Origin: Escherichia fergusonii ATCC 35469
Lineage (GTDB): Bacteria; Pseudomonadota; Gammaproteobacteria; Enterobacterales; Enterobacteriaceae
NCBI RefSeq assembly: GCF_000026225.1
Contig: NC_011740.1
Location: 4,216,001-4,280,000, forward strand
Direction: 5' to 3'
Length of the DNA stretch: 64,000 nt
Of the stretch, positions 19,823 through 29,044 are shown in pieces. Below the pieces are notes generated by a model. The model was given only the letters and a program-made list of their open reading frames with translations. It had not been told where the DNA came from and made no database searches. A program made the position numbers and the translations under genes. Position 1 is the stretch's first letter. Every line of letters starts with the position of its first letter.

Positions 19823-21148
19823 ATGGCATTCCTTACCTCATCTGATAAAGCACTCTGGCATCTTGCCTTACCCATGATCTTCTCCAATATCACCGTCCCG
19901 TTACTGGGTCTGGTCGATACGGCAGTTATTGGTCATCTTGATAGTCCGGTTTATTTGGGCGGTGTGGCTGTAGGGGCAACGGCGACCAGCTTTCTCTTTA
20001 TGTTGCTGTTGTTTTTGCGTATGAGCACCACCGGTCTTACCGCCCAGGCTTATGGTGCAAAAAATCCTCAGGCTTTAGCACGAGCACTGGTGCAACCGCT
20101 GTTGCTGGCATTAGGGGCTGGAGCATTAATTGCTCTGTTACGCACACCGATAATCGCTCTTGCTTTACATATTGTCGGTGGCAGTGAGGCTGTACTGGAA
20201 CAGGCACGACGCTTTCTGGAAATCCGTTGGTTAAGTGCTCCGGCATCACTGGCTAATCTGGTATTACTTGGCTGGTTACTTGGCGTGCAATATGCCCGTG
20301 CGCCGGTTGTTCTGCTGGTGGTCGGTAATATCCTCAACATTGTGCTCGATATCTGGCTGGTGATGGGGCTTCATATGAACGTGCAGGGCGCGGCGCTGGC
20401 GACGGTTATTGCGGAATATGCAACATTGCTGATTGGTCTGCTAATGGTGCGTAAAATCCTCAAACTACGCGGTATCTCCGGTGAAATGCTGAAAACAGCC
20501 TGGCGAGGCAACTTCCGCCGCCTGCTGGCACTTAACCGCGATATCATGCTGCGTTCGTTATTGTTACAACTCTGTTTTGGCGCAATAACGGTTCTTGGCG
20601 CGCGACTGGGAAGTGACATTATCGCCGTCAACGCGGTCCTGATGACGCTACTCACCTTTACCGCCTATGCGCTGGATGGTTTTGCCTACGCGGTTGAAGC
20701 GCATTCAGGTCAGGCGTACGGTGCACGCGACGGGAGCCAGCTACTGGAGGTCTGGCGTGCAGCGTGCCGCCAGTCGGGGATCGTAGCGTTGCTGTTTTCT
20801 GTGATTTATTTGCTGGCGGGTGAACATATCATTGCCTTACTGACCTCGTTAACCCAGATCCAACAACTGGCCGATCATTATCTTTTCTGGCAAGTCATTT
20901 TGCCGCTGGTGGGGGTCTGGTGTTATCTGCTGGATGGCATGTTTATTGGTGCAACACGCGCCGCCGAAATGCGCAATAGTATGGCGGTCGCAGCAGCAGG
21001 ATTCGCGCTTACGTTACTGACCTTACCGTGGCTGGGTAATCATGGTTTGTGGCTGGCATTAACCGTATTTTTGGCACTGCGAGGGCTTTCTCTGGCTTAT
21101 ATCTGGCGTCGTCACTGGTGTAATGGCACTTGGTTTGCAGAAACGTGA
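19823..21148 (+). CDS. dinF: DinF, MATE-family efflux transporter
   Basis: This 441-residue membrane protein has twelve hydrophobic helices and MATE family organisation (two similar halves). The N-terminal helix carries LALPMIFSNITVPLLGLVDT. DinF is DNA-damage inducible through LexA and has been linked to resistance to oxidative stress and bile salts; its physiological substrate is uncertain. It is the second gene of the lexA operon. Confidence 0.95.
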   Translation: MAFLTSSDKALWHLALPMIFSNITVPLLGLVDTAVIGHLDSPVYLGGVAVGATATSFLFMLLLFLRMSTTGLTAQAYGAKNPQALARALVQPLLLALGAGALIALLRTPIIALALHIVGGSEAVLEQARRFLEIRWLSAPASLANLVLLGWLLGVQYARAPVVLLVVGNILNIVLDIWLVMGLHMNVQGAALATVIAEYATLLIGLLMVRKILKLRGISGEMLKTAWRGNFRRLLALNRDIMLRSLLLQLCFGAITVLGARLGSDIIAVNAVLMTLLTFTAYALDGFAYAVEAHSGQAYGARDGSQLLEVWRAACRQSGIVALLFSVIYLLAGEHIIALLTSLTQIQQLADHYLFWQVILPLVGVWCYLLDGMFIGATRAAEMRNSMAVAAAGFALTLLTLPWLGNHGLWLALTVFLALRGLSLAYIWRRHWCNGTWFAET

Positions 21149-21279
21149 TGGTTAAAAATTCTGATAAATAATTCTGATTCCAGATTCCTGACTACACTTA
21201 ATCTCACGTTCAGCAGAAAACATAGCGATGTTGGACGCGACACTCTCGCTATTCACAACCTAACGATGAGGACTTGAAT

Positions 21280-21489
21280 ATGAATAAAGACGAAGTCGGC
21301 GGTAACTGGAAACAGTTGAAAGGTAAAGTGAAAGAGCAATGGGGCAAACTGACCGATGATGATATGACGGTCATTGAGGGCAAACGCGATCAGCTGGTGG
21401 GGAAAATCCAGGAACGTTATGGCTATCAGAAAGATCAGGCGGAAAAAGAGGTCGTAGACTGGGAAACCCGTAACGACTATCGCTGGTAA
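21280..21489 (+). CDS. yjbJ: YjbJ, CsbD-family stress protein
   Basis: This 69-residue, highly charged protein of the CsbD/UPF0337 family carries KGKVKEQWGKLTDDDM. The ATG at 21280 was chosen (MNKDEVGGNW) because it has the ribosome binding site GATGAGGAC. YjbJ is abundant in stationary phase and under osmotic stress in E. coli; its function is unknown. It converges on zur. Confidence 0.94.
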   Translation: MNKDEVGGNWKQLKGKVKEQWGKLTDDDMTVIEGKRDQLVGKIQERYGYQKDQAEKEVVDWETRNDYRW

Positions 21490-21539
21490 CCCTCATGCCT
21501 GCAAGTACAAGGATGTACTCCCTCTGTAAGACAATGTTG

Positions 21540-22055
21540 TTAGCGCGGCTTTTTCTTCACCTGAATGGAATGGTCGTGCTGGCACTTTTCAGGATGACGA
21601 CACGCTTCAACTTCAACACACGCTGCACATAATCCATGTGCTTCAATCACATTATGCCGCAAGGCAAAGCCCATTTTTGCCGCCAGAGTATGCATAATAT
21701 CTTCCACACCTTCCGCACACTCTTCTTTCACCGCGCCACAACGATCGCAAATAAACATCGCAGACGTATGGGTCGGCTGATCAAACAGATGGCAGAGTAC
21801 ATAGCTGTTGGTGGATTCCACCTTATGTACAAATCCCTGCTCCAGCAGAAAATCCAGTGCACGATAAACCGTCGGTGGTTTGGCTTGTGGTTCGGATTCG
21901 CGCAATAAATCCAATAGATCGTAAGCACTGATAGCGCCTTCCTGGAGGCTCATCAGACGTAGCACTTCGAGGCGCTGCGGAGTCAGGCGCACATTACGCT
22001 GGCTGCAGAGTTTTTCAGCCTGCGCCAGTAACTCCTGCGTTGTGGTCATTTCCAT
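21540..22055 (-). CDS. zur: Zinc uptake regulator Zur
   Basis: This is a 171-residue Fur-family repressor. The winged helix domain covers residues about 1-90 (LTPQRLEVLRLM, PPTVYRALDFL). The zinc-binding dimerisation domain has CDRCG and CAACVEVEACRHPEKC cysteine pairs and a His-rich segment. With Zn2+ it represses znuABC and related uptake genes. Length equals K-12. It diverges from dusA across 164 bases. Confidence 0.96.
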   Translation of the reverse strand: MEMTTTQELLAQAEKLCSQRNVRLTPQRLEVLRLMSLQEGAISAYDLLDLLRESEPQAKPPTVYRALDFLLEQGFVHKVESTNSYVLCHLFDQPTHTSAMFICDRCGAVKEECAEGVEDIMHTLAAKMGFALRHNVIEAHGLCAACVEVEACRHPEKCQHDHSIQVKKKPR

Positions 22056-22219
22056 TTAGCACCTCAAAATATGGGAAATAAGGAAGTCCTTACTTTATCA
22101 TGTTCTCTGTTAAACGCCGAGATCCCCGGTTACTCAAGCCCTTCACCAGAGCATTGCCTTCTGGCTTAATCGTTATGCTATAGTAGCGCCCCCATTTACC
22201 AAATGATTAAAAAATCGCC

Positions 22220-23215
22220 ATGTCAGCAGAATCACAAACCGCTTATCCCGCTTACCGTTTCTCCATTGCTCCGATGCTCGACTGGACAGACAGGCACTGC
22301 CGTTATTTCTTGCGTCTGCTCTCTCGTAATACGCTGCTGTATACCGAGATGGTGACCACGGGGGCGATTATTCACGGTAAAGGTGATTACCTGGCATACA
22401 GCGAAGAAGAGCATCCGGTGGCATTGCAACTGGGTGGTAGCGATCCGGCGGCGCTGGCACAGTGTGCGAAACTGGCGGAAGCGCGTGGATATGATGAAAT
22501 CAACCTCAATGTGGGCTGCCCGTCTGATCGCGTACAGAACGGTATGTTTGGTGCGTGCCTGATGGGTAACGCGCAGCTGGTGGCGGACTGCGTGAAAGCG
22601 ATGCGTGATGTGGTGTCGATTCCGGTGACGGTGAAAACGCGTATTGGTATTGACGACCAGGACAGCTACGAATTTCTTTGTGATTTTATCAACACCGTTT
22701 CCGGTAAGGGTGAGTGTGAGATGTTTATCATCCACGCCCGTAAAGCCTGGCTTTCCGGTTTAAGCCCGAAAGAAAACAGGGAGATCCCGCCACTTGATTA
22801 TCCTCGTGTCTATCAGCTGAAGCGCGATTTCCCCCATTTAACAATGTCGATTAACGGCGGGATCAAGTCGCTGGAGGAAGCCAAAATGCATCTGCAGCAT
22901 ATGGATGGCGTAATGGTCGGGCGTGAGGCTTATCAGAATCCTGGTATTCTGGCGGCGGTAGATCGAGAAATTTTTGCTTCTACAGATACAGATGCTGATC
23001 CGGTCGCAGTGGTGCGGGCAATGTACCCCTACATTGAACGTGAACTTAGCCAGGGAACGTATCTGGGGCATATCACGCGGCATATGCTGGGGCTGTTCCA
23101 GGGGATTCCAGGAGCACGTCAATGGCGGCGTTATTTAAGCGAAAACGCCCATAAACCCGGCGCGGATATTAACGTACTGGAACATGCTTTAAAGCTGGTT
23201 GCAGATAATCGTTAA
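22220..23215 (+). CDS. dusA: tRNA-dihydrouridine(20/20a) synthase DusA
   Basis: The protein has 331 residues: an FMN TIM barrel (SIAPMLDWTDRHCR at residues 15-28) plus a C-terminal helical domain. The catalytic Cys lies in NVGCPSDRVQNGMFGACLM. It reduces uridines in the D-loop of tRNA using NADPH. The ATG at 22220 gives MSAESQTAYPAYRF; a longer start cannot be excluded. A terminator follows at 23245. Confidence 0.95.
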   Translation: MSAESQTAYPAYRFSIAPMLDWTDRHCRYFLRLLSRNTLLYTEMVTTGAIIHGKGDYLAYSEEEHPVALQLGGSDPAALAQCAKLAEARGYDEINLNVGCPSDRVQNGMFGACLMGNAQLVADCVKAMRDVVSIPVTVKTRIGIDDQDSYEFLCDFINTVSGKGECEMFIIHARKAWLSGLSPKENREIPPLDYPRVYQLKRDFPHLTMSINGGIKSLEEAKMHLQHMDGVMVGREAYQNPGILAAVDREIFASTDTDADPVAVVRAMYPYIERELSQGTYLGHITRHMLGLFQGIPGARQWRRYLSENAHKPGADINVLEHALKLVADNR

Positions 23216-23244
23216 TTTTTAACCAAAACTTAGTCAAATTCACC

Positions 23245-23275
23245 ACGCCCTGCGTTAACTCGCGGGGCGTTTTGT
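23245..23275 (+). terminator. Terminator of dusA
   Basis: ACGCCCTGCG-TTAACT-CGCGGGGCGT hairpin followed by TTTTG, 30 bases past the dusA stop. Confidence 0.85.
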
Positions 23276-23298
23276 TTATAAATCAATAGATTATTTGT

Positions 23299-23314
23299 TG
23301 GCATGATTCTTGTA
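23299..23314 (+). promoter_or_regulatory. pspG: Sigma-54 promoter of pspG
   Basis: TGGCATGATTCTTGTA has the -24 GG and a -12 GT separated by 10 bases, with TTGGCA at -24. pspG is a known PspF/sigma-54 target in E. coli. The start codon lies 36 bases downstream. Confidence 0.8.
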
Positions 23315-23349
23315 ACGCCAGCAAGAGAATTCATTTTTGGGAGAACATC

Positions 23350-23592
23350 ATGCTGGAACTACTTTTTGTGATTGGCTTCTTTGTCATGTTGCTGGTCACC
23401 GGCGTCTCTTTTCTCGGGGTAATTGCTGCCCTGGCAGTGGCGACCGCATTTATGTTTTTGGGCGGTATGCTGGCACTGATGATTAAGTTATTGCCGTGGT
23501 TGTTGTTAGCCGTTGCGATAGTGTGGGTTATCAGGGCGATTAAATCGCCAAAATTGCCACAATATCAGCGCAATAACCGCTGGCGTTACTAA
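23350..23592 (+). CDS. pspG: PspG, phage-shock membrane protein
   Basis: This 80-residue protein has two or three hydrophobic helices and a basic C-terminus (YQRNNRWRY). I recognise it as PspG (YjbO), the unlinked member of the PspF regulon, induced when the inner membrane loses proton motive force. A sigma-54 promoter lies just upstream. It converges on qor across a symmetric hairpin. Confidence 0.94.
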   Translation: MLELLFVIGFFVMLLVTGVSFLGVIAALAVATAFMFLGGMLALMIKLLPWLLLAVAIVWVIRAIKSPKLPQYQRNNRWRY

Positions 23593-23720
23593 GGGATTGT
23601 GCGGAGGATCACAACCTCAGTTTTTGCCCTTAGAACAAAATAGGAATTGATAATTAAATCTGTCACTATTGCGCGTCAAACAAATTCATCGAGCTGTACC
23701 CTACATACAGCCGAACTAAA

Positions 23721-23758
23721 AAAGAAAGGGCTTCCCAGGTGGAAGCCCAATTTCTTTC
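23721..23758. terminator. Bidirectional terminator between pspG and qor
   Basis: AAAGAAAGGGCTTCC and GGAAGCCC-AATTTCTTTCT pair. T-rich flanks on each strand fit termination of both convergent genes. Confidence 0.85.
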
Positions 23759-23766
23759 TACAATAC

Positions 23767-24750
23767 TCAAGGAATCAATAAACTGGAGCCTTGTGTCGCC
23801 CGGCTTTCCAGAACTTCATGGGCACGCTGCGCCTCAGTAAGCGGATATTTTTGCGCATCCGCAACATCCACTTTAATCACGCCGCTGGCAATCAATGAAA
23901 ATAGCTCATTGCTGGCTTCGCTCAATTCATCTCGCGTGGTGATATAGCCTTGCAGGGAAGGGCGCGTCACATACAACGAACCTTTCTGATTCAAAATCCC
24001 TAAATTAACCCCGGTTACTGCGCCAGAAGAGTTACCAAAACTGACCATCAGACCACGACGTTGCAGGCATTCGAGCGACGCCTCCCAGGTATCTTTACCT
24101 ACCGAGTCATAGACCACACGGAGTTTCTTGCCGCCAGTAATCTCTTTGACTCGCTCGACCAGATTCTCTTCGCGATAATTAATAACCTGCCACGCTCCTG
24201 CTTTTAACGCGCTCTGTGCTTTTTGCGCTGTACCAACAGTGCCGATAAGTTTGGCCCCTAATGCCTTCGCCCACTGGCAGGCGATCAGACCGACTCCGCC
24301 CGCAGCAGCATGAAACAGAAATTGTTCGTCAGGTTTTATTTCATAGGTTTTACGCAGCAGATAAAACACCGTTAAGCCTTTCAGGAACGACGCGGCTGCC
24401 TGTTCAAAAGAAATGGCTGCTGGCAGAATTGCGGCTTTATCGGCATTAACATTATGTACGGAGCTGTATGCGCCCAGTGCCGACTGCGCATAAACCACGC
24501 GATCACCGGCTTTGATATGCTTCACGCCGCGACCGACCTTGCTCACTACCCCCGCCGCTTCTGTACCTAATCCACTGGGCATAGACGGTGGCGGATAAAG
24601 ACCACTACGGATATACGTGTCGATAAAATTAACGCCGATGGCTTTGTTTTCTACCTGGATTTCATTCTCTGCCGGATCGGTAGGAGTGAACTCCACGGTT
24701 TGCAGAACTTCCGGGCCACCATGTTGGTGAAATTCGATTTTTATTGCCAT
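23767..24750 (-). CDS. qorA: NADPH:quinone oxidoreductase Qor
   Basis: The protein has 327 residues from MAIKIEFHQHGGPEV; an in-frame upstream ATG would add 11 residues but gives a length unlike K-12. It is a medium-chain dehydrogenase/zeta-crystallin family protein without catalytic zinc. The Rossmann motif AAAGGVGLIACQWAK is near residues 147-161. It reduces quinones with NADPH in the cytoplasm. Confidence 0.95.
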   Translation of the reverse strand: MAIKIEFHQHGGPEVLQTVEFTPTDPAENEIQVENKAIGVNFIDTYIRSGLYPPPSMPSGLGTEAAGVVSKVGRGVKHIKAGDRVVYAQSALGAYSSVHNVNADKAAILPAAISFEQAAASFLKGLTVFYLLRKTYEIKPDEQFLFHAAAGGVGLIACQWAKALGAKLIGTVGTAQKAQSALKAGAWQVINYREENLVERVKEITGGKKLRVVYDSVGKDTWEASLECLQRRGLMVSFGNSSGAVTGVNLGILNQKGSLYVTRPSLQGYITTRDELSEASNELFSLIASGVIKVDVADAQKYPLTEAQRAHEVLESRATQGSSLLIP

Positions 24751-24900
24751 CGTTCGCTCCTGTACTGTGCGGAAATTACCCAATAAGCCTAACAGTAAGA
24801 ACTTAAGTACGGGTAATTATTTATACCCAGAAGTTAGTTGCATCGGCTGGAAAGGAAACTGATAAGCTGATGAGGTCAATAAATCCAGGGAGTGGTGATA

Positions 24901-25107
24901 ATGAGTGGTGGATTGTTAGATTTCTCGAGTTTAGTTATAACATTTGGTTTGGTCCTTATCCTGGTTGCAGGACTAATATGGCTTTTGGGAAATAGCTTCA
25001 AATCAAAACCAATCAAGACAATATGCAGACTTATTAGTACGGTGATTTTTTCCTTTGCCGTTGTTTTGCTTCTGGATGAGTATGATCTTATAGATACGCC
25101 ATTGTGA
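24901..25107 (+). CDS. Small two-helix membrane protein of unknown function
   Basis: The ORF encodes 68 residues from ATG 24901, preceded by GGGAGTGG as a plausible ribosome binding site. Two hydrophobic segments (about residues 9-30 and 42-58) flank a basic loop with NSFKSKP. The C-terminus is acidic (LLDEYDLIDTPL), so an inner-membrane hairpin is likely. I do not recognise the family. It lies alone between divergent qor and dnaB, and I do not recall it from K-12. The regular hydrophobic pattern and ribosome binding site favour a real gene, but this is not proven. Confidence 0.6.
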   Translation: MSGGLLDFSSLVITFGLVLILVAGLIWLLGNSFKSKPIKTICRLISTVIFSFAVVLLLDEYDLIDTPL

Positions 25108-25252
25108 CATGCTGGTGAGCCACTTTGTCTGTCGACCGACCTGGCCAATTCTCATATCCACCGGAAAGCGGGGACGTTAAATGCTGTAGCGAGAAACTGT
25201 TTCTCGCTATACTCTCTTGTCCCCCATTCAACAGCAGGTAACACCATTCGTT

Positions 25253-26668
25253 ATGGCAGGCAATAAACCTTTCAACAAACAACAGACTGATAACCGCGAG
25301 CGCGATCCTCAAGTTGCCGGGCTGAAAGTGCCTCCGCACTCGATTGAAGCGGAGCAATCAGTGTTGGGCGGTTTAATGCTGGATAATGAACGCTGGGATG
25401 ATGTGGCTGAGCGCGTTGTCGCGGATGATTTCTACACCCGACCGCATCGCCATATCTTTACCGAAATGGCGCGTTTGCAGGAAGGCGGTAGCCCGATTGA
25501 TCTGATAACACTGGCGGAATCACTGGAGCGCCAGGGGCAACTTGATAGCGTCGGTGGTTTTGCTTATCTGGCTGAACTGTCAAAAAACACCCCAAGTGCG
25601 GCGAACATCAGCGCTTATGCTGACATCGTGCGAGAACGTGCCGTTGTTCGCGAGATGATTTCCGTTGCTAACGAGATTGCCGAAGCCGGTTTTGATCCGC
25701 AGGGGCGTACCAGTGAAGACCTGCTGGACCTGGCTGAGTCTCGCGTCTTTAAAATTGCCGAAAGTCGGGCGAACAAAGACGAAGGACCGAAGAATATCGC
25801 CGATGTACTCGACGCAACCGTCGCGCGTATTGAGCAGTTGTTCCAACAGCCGCACGATGGCGTGACGGGGGTAAATACTGGCTATGACGATCTGAACAAA
25901 AAAACCGCTGGCCTGCAGCCGTCGGATTTGATCATTGTTGCAGCGCGTCCGTCGATGGGTAAAACGACATTTGCGATGAACCTCGTCGAAAATGCGGCGA
26001 TGTTGCAGGATAAACCGGTGCTTATCTTCTCGCTGGAGATGCCATCGGAACAGATTATGATGCGTTCTCTGGCGTCGCTGTCGCGCGTTGACCAGACTAA
26101 AATCCGTACCGGGCAACTGGATGATGAAGACTGGGCGCGCATTTCCGGCACGATGGGCATTTTGCTGGAAAAACGTAATATCTATATTGATGATTCCTCC
26201 GGCCTGACGCCCACAGAAGTGCGCTCCCGCGCCCGCCGCATTGCCCGTGAACACGGCGGCATCGGGCTTATTATGATCGACTACTTGCAGTTGATGCGTG
26301 TACCGGCACTTTCCGATAACCGTACCCTGGAAATTGCTGAGATCTCCCGCTCATTAAAAGCCCTGGCGAAAGAACTCAATGTGCCCGTGGTGGCGCTCTC
26401 ACAGTTGAACCGTTCTCTGGAACAGCGTGCCGACAAACGCCCGGTTAACTCCGACCTGCGTGAATCCGGCTCCATCGAGCAGGATGCGGACTTGATCATG
26501 TTTATTTACCGTGATGAGGTTTATCACGAGAATAGTGATTTAAAAGGCATCGCGGAAATTATTATCGGTAAACAACGTAACGGCCCTATCGGTACGGTAC
26601 GTTTGACCTTTAATGGTCAGTGGTCACGCTTCGATAATTACGCAGGGCCGCAGTACGACGATGAATAA
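25253..26668 (+). CDS. dnaB: Replicative DNA helicase DnaB
   Basis: The protein has 471 residues from MAGNKPFNKQQ, chosen because it equals K-12; an upstream ATG adds 12 residues. The N-terminal domain occupies residues about 25-170 (PPHSIEAEQSVLGGLML), then a linker, then a RecA-like helicase domain with Walker A ARPSMGKTTFA near residue 230 and Walker B LIMIDYLQLM. The hexameric 5'-3' helicase unwinds DNA at the replication fork and recruits DnaG. In K-12, alr follows directly; here a minus-strand gene intervenes. Confidence 0.98.
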   Translation: MAGNKPFNKQQTDNRERDPQVAGLKVPPHSIEAEQSVLGGLMLDNERWDDVAERVVADDFYTRPHRHIFTEMARLQEGGSPIDLITLAESLERQGQLDSVGGFAYLAELSKNTPSAANISAYADIVRERAVVREMISVANEIAEAGFDPQGRTSEDLLDLAESRVFKIAESRANKDEGPKNIADVLDATVARIEQLFQQPHDGVTGVNTGYDDLNKKTAGLQPSDLIIVAARPSMGKTTFAMNLVENAAMLQDKPVLIFSLEMPSEQIMMRSLASLSRVDQTKIRTGQLDDEDWARISGTMGILLEKRNIYIDDSSGLTPTEVRSRARRIAREHGGIGLIMIDYLQLMRVPALSDNRTLEIAEISRSLKALAKELNVPVVALSQLNRSLEQRADKRPVNSDLRESGSIEQDADLIMFIYRDEVYHENSDLKGIAEIIIGKQRNGPIGTVRLTFNGQWSRFDNYAGPQYDDE

Positions 26669-26700
26669 CATTGAGGCCAGCTAAACACTGGCCTCAAAAA

Positions 26701-27261
26701 TTATTCTGCCGGGCTTTCAATCCCTTTTTTTAGCCACTCTTTAAGGCTCAGAACCGAGTTATCTTCGTCTTCGTGGAATATGATATTGTCGATCCGCCAA
26801 CAGCCATCATCAGCGGAACGCGCCATTAGCGCTTCGTCCTGCCAGGCCTTTTTATCATCAACGGTAAAATGAAAATGGAGGGCGACAGTGACGTTGTTAT
26901 CACCAGGTTTATACGATGACGGTAGTGTCACGCCATCAAATTTCTCATAGTAACTATCCGAAGGATAAGACGTGAAAATAATCCCGTCACCAAAAGTAGG
27001 TTTGGCCGTGGGATCGATGGCGTAGTCGCGTTTATTTCTGTCATACGCGCCAACAATCAGTTGATAAAGCGAGGGGGTGAGGTATTTCTGAAAAAATGCC
27101 AGCTGGTCTTTTTCACTCTTAAAGCTGGTATCAGAAAAAACATAGGTTGAGTAAAACTTATCTGCGACACCGTCAGGTGTCTGCGCCGGGCAAGCCCCCG
27201 TCGCGGCAGGCGTTATACCTGCGATTAGCAGAAAAAAGAAAACAAATTTTATCTTTGTCAT
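26701..27261 (-). CDS. Secreted DUF3828-like protein of unknown function
   Basis: The protein has 186 residues from MTKIKFVFFFLLIAG, chosen because it opens with a signal peptide cleaved near ATG-ACPAQ. The longer reading buries it. The mature part has features of DUF3828 proteins such as YqhG: a DKFYSTYV segment, FQKYLTPSLYQLI, and a C-terminal GCWRIDNIIF strand. A single free Cys pair (ACPAQ and DGCWR) could form a disulfide. It is antisense to its neighbours dnaB and alr and is not at this position in K-12 as I remember it. Family assignment is by resemblance only. Confidence 0.65.
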   Translation of the reverse strand: MTKIKFVFFFLLIAGITPAATGACPAQTPDGVADKFYSTYVFSDTSFKSEKDQLAFFQKYLTPSLYQLIVGAYDRNKRDYAIDPTAKPTFGDGIIFTSYPSDSYYEKFDGVTLPSSYKPGDNNVTVALHFHFTVDDKKAWQDEALMARSADDGCWRIDNIIFHEDEDNSVLSLKEWLKKGIESPAE

Positions 27262-27387
27262 GGCTGAAAATCCGATATCATCTTGCCGTTTATAAACCCA
27301 TCCCTGGATGTGGAATAGCATACTCCGGTCCTATCTGTTTAGCGAGGTTTTGCACGGGTGGGCAGAACCTGAAAAAAAGGAATACAA

Positions 27388-28467
27388 ATGCAAGCGGCAA
27401 CTGTTTTGATTAACCGCCGCGCTCTGCGACACAACCTGCAACGTCTGCGTGAACTGGCCCCCGCCAGTAAACTGGTTGCGGTGGTGAAAGCGAACGCCTA
27501 CGGTCACGGTCTGATTGAGACCGCGCGAACGCTCCCCGATGCTGACGCCTTTGGCGTTGCCCGTCTCGAAGAAGCCCTACGGCTGCGAGCGGGGGGCATC
27601 ACGCAACCTATTTTGTTACTGGAAGGTTTTTTTGAAGCAGACGATTTGCCGACGATCTCCGCTGAACATCTGCAAACCGCAGTCCATAATGAAGAGCAGC
27701 TTGTCGCCCTCGAAACCGCTGAGCTTAAAGAGCCTGTCATCGTCTGGATGAAGCTCGATACCGGAATGCACCGTCTGGGCGTATTGCCGGAACAGGCCGA
27801 GGCGTTTTATCAGCGTCTGAGCCAGTGTAAAAATGTCCGCCAGCCGGTGAACATTGTCAGTCACTTCGCCCGTGCCGATGAACCGCAAAGCGGCGCGACT
27901 GAAAAGCAGCTCGATATCTTCAACACCTTTTGTGAAGGTAAACCGGGGCAACGCTCAATTGCGGCATCAGGCGGCATTTTGTTATGGCCGCAGTCGCATT
28001 TTGACTGGGCGCGTCCGGGGATCATTCTTTACGGTGTTTCGCCGCTGGAAGATGGCACGACCGGGGCGGATTTTGGTTGTCAGCCAGTCATGTCTTTAAC
28101 CTCCAGTCTGATTGCCGTACGGGAGCATAAAGCCGGAGAGCCAGTAGGTTATGGCGGAACCTGGATTAGCGAACGTGATACCCGTCTTGGTGTTGTGGCA
28201 ATGGGCTATGGCGATGGTTATCCACGCGCTGCGCCGTCTGGTACTCCGGTACTGGTCAACGGTCGTGAAGTGCCCATTGTCGGTCGGGTGGCAATGGATA
28301 TGATCTGTGTGGATTTAGGTCCGCAGGCGCAAGATAAAGCCGGAGATCCGGTCATTCTGTGGGGTGAAGGGTTACCCGTTGAGCGTATCGCTGCAATGAC
28401 AAAAGTAAGTGCTTACGAACTTATTACGCGCCTGACCTCAAGGGTAGCGATGAAATACGTGGATTAA
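27388..28467 (+). CDS. alr: Alanine racemase Alr (biosynthetic)
   Basis: The protein has 359 residues. The PLP lysine is Lys34 in VVKANAYGHG, and the catalytic Tyr is in VGYGGTW near residue 255. The fold is a TIM barrel followed by a C-terminal beta domain. It interconverts L- and D-alanine for peptidoglycan. Length equals K-12 Alr. It is followed after 22 bases by a pnuC-like gene on the same strand, so it may be cotranscribed with the nicotinamide riboside genes. Confidence 0.97.
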   Translation: MQAATVLINRRALRHNLQRLRELAPASKLVAVVKANAYGHGLIETARTLPDADAFGVARLEEALRLRAGGITQPILLLEGFFEADDLPTISAEHLQTAVHNEEQLVALETAELKEPVIVWMKLDTGMHRLGVLPEQAEAFYQRLSQCKNVRQPVNIVSHFARADEPQSGATEKQLDIFNTFCEGKPGQRSIAASGGILLWPQSHFDWARPGIILYGVSPLEDGTTGADFGCQPVMSLTSSLIAVREHKAGEPVGYGGTWISERDTRLGVVAMGYGDGYPRAAPSGTPVLVNGREVPIVGRVAMDMICVDLGPQAQDKAGDPVILWGEGLPVERIAAMTKVSAYELITRLTSRVAMKYVD

Positions 28468-28489
28468 TAATCGTCTCCAGGGAGGGACA

Positions 28490-29044
28490 ATGTCTTATTC
28501 AGAAATCGCCGCGTGTCTGGCATACGCGGTTTCCGTCTGGCTGGCCGCCAGAAACAATGTGCATACCTGGTGGATCGGCATTATTGGCTGCATTTTGTAC
28601 GGTTGGGTTTTTTGGTCCGTGCAGCTCTACGCTGATGTGACACTCCAGTTGTTCTTCATTGCAACCAGCATCACTGGCTGGATCCACTGGCTGAAAGGTC
28701 AGGGTGGCGACATCTTGCCGGTGCGTCGTACACATGCGAAACACTTTTTCCTCTTGTTGCTTTGTGCTGTTGTTGTTGCAGGCGGCTACGGCTTTTTACT
28801 CCACACCTTTACCAATGCCTGGGCCCCCTGGCTGGACTCACTGATTTTGACTTTCAGTGTCCTGGCGCAATTCATGTTGATGGGAAGACGTATCGAAAAC
28901 TGGTACGTCTGGTTAGCGGTGAATACCCTGGCAGTACCGCTGTATATGACACGTGGGTTGAATTTGACCGCGGGTTTATATTTCTTGTTCTGGATTAACG
29001 CCTGGCATGGTTTGTATCAGTGGCGCAAGGAGCTACAGGCATAA
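28490..29044 (+). CDS. pnuC: PnuC-family nicotinamide riboside transporter
   Basis: The protein has 184 residues with about seven hydrophobic helices. PnuC family motifs are clear: WWIGIIG, LYADVTLQLFF, GWIHW near residues 25-70, and SVLAQFMLMGRRIENWYVW near residues 122-140. Tryptophans and Asn in these motifs bind the substrate in characterised PnuC proteins. It is shorter than the K-12 pnuC product (about 239 residues) and is a paralogue or transferred copy. The stop overlaps the start of the next gene (TAATG), tying uptake to phosphorylation of nicotinamide riboside. A good ribosome binding site (GGGAGGG) precedes it. Confidence 0.88.
   Translation: MSYSEIAACLAYAVSVWLAARNNVHTWWIGIIGCILYGWVFWSVQLYADVTLQLFFIATSITGWIHWLKGQGGDILPVRRTHAKHFFLLLLCAVVVAGGYGFLLHTFTNAWAPWLDSLILTFSVLAQFMLMGRRIENWYVWLAVNTLAVPLYMTRGLNLTAGLYFLFWINAWHGLYQWRKELQA

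Noticed and set aside
24751..24783. Longer N-terminus for Qor
   Set aside because: The extra 11 residues are not in K-12 Qor, and MAIKIEF is preceded by a GGAGCG ribosome binding site.
25580..26254. 224-residue minus-strand ORF inside dnaB
   Set aside because: It is the antisense shadow of the conserved DnaB helicase domain, with no signal or recognisable domain.
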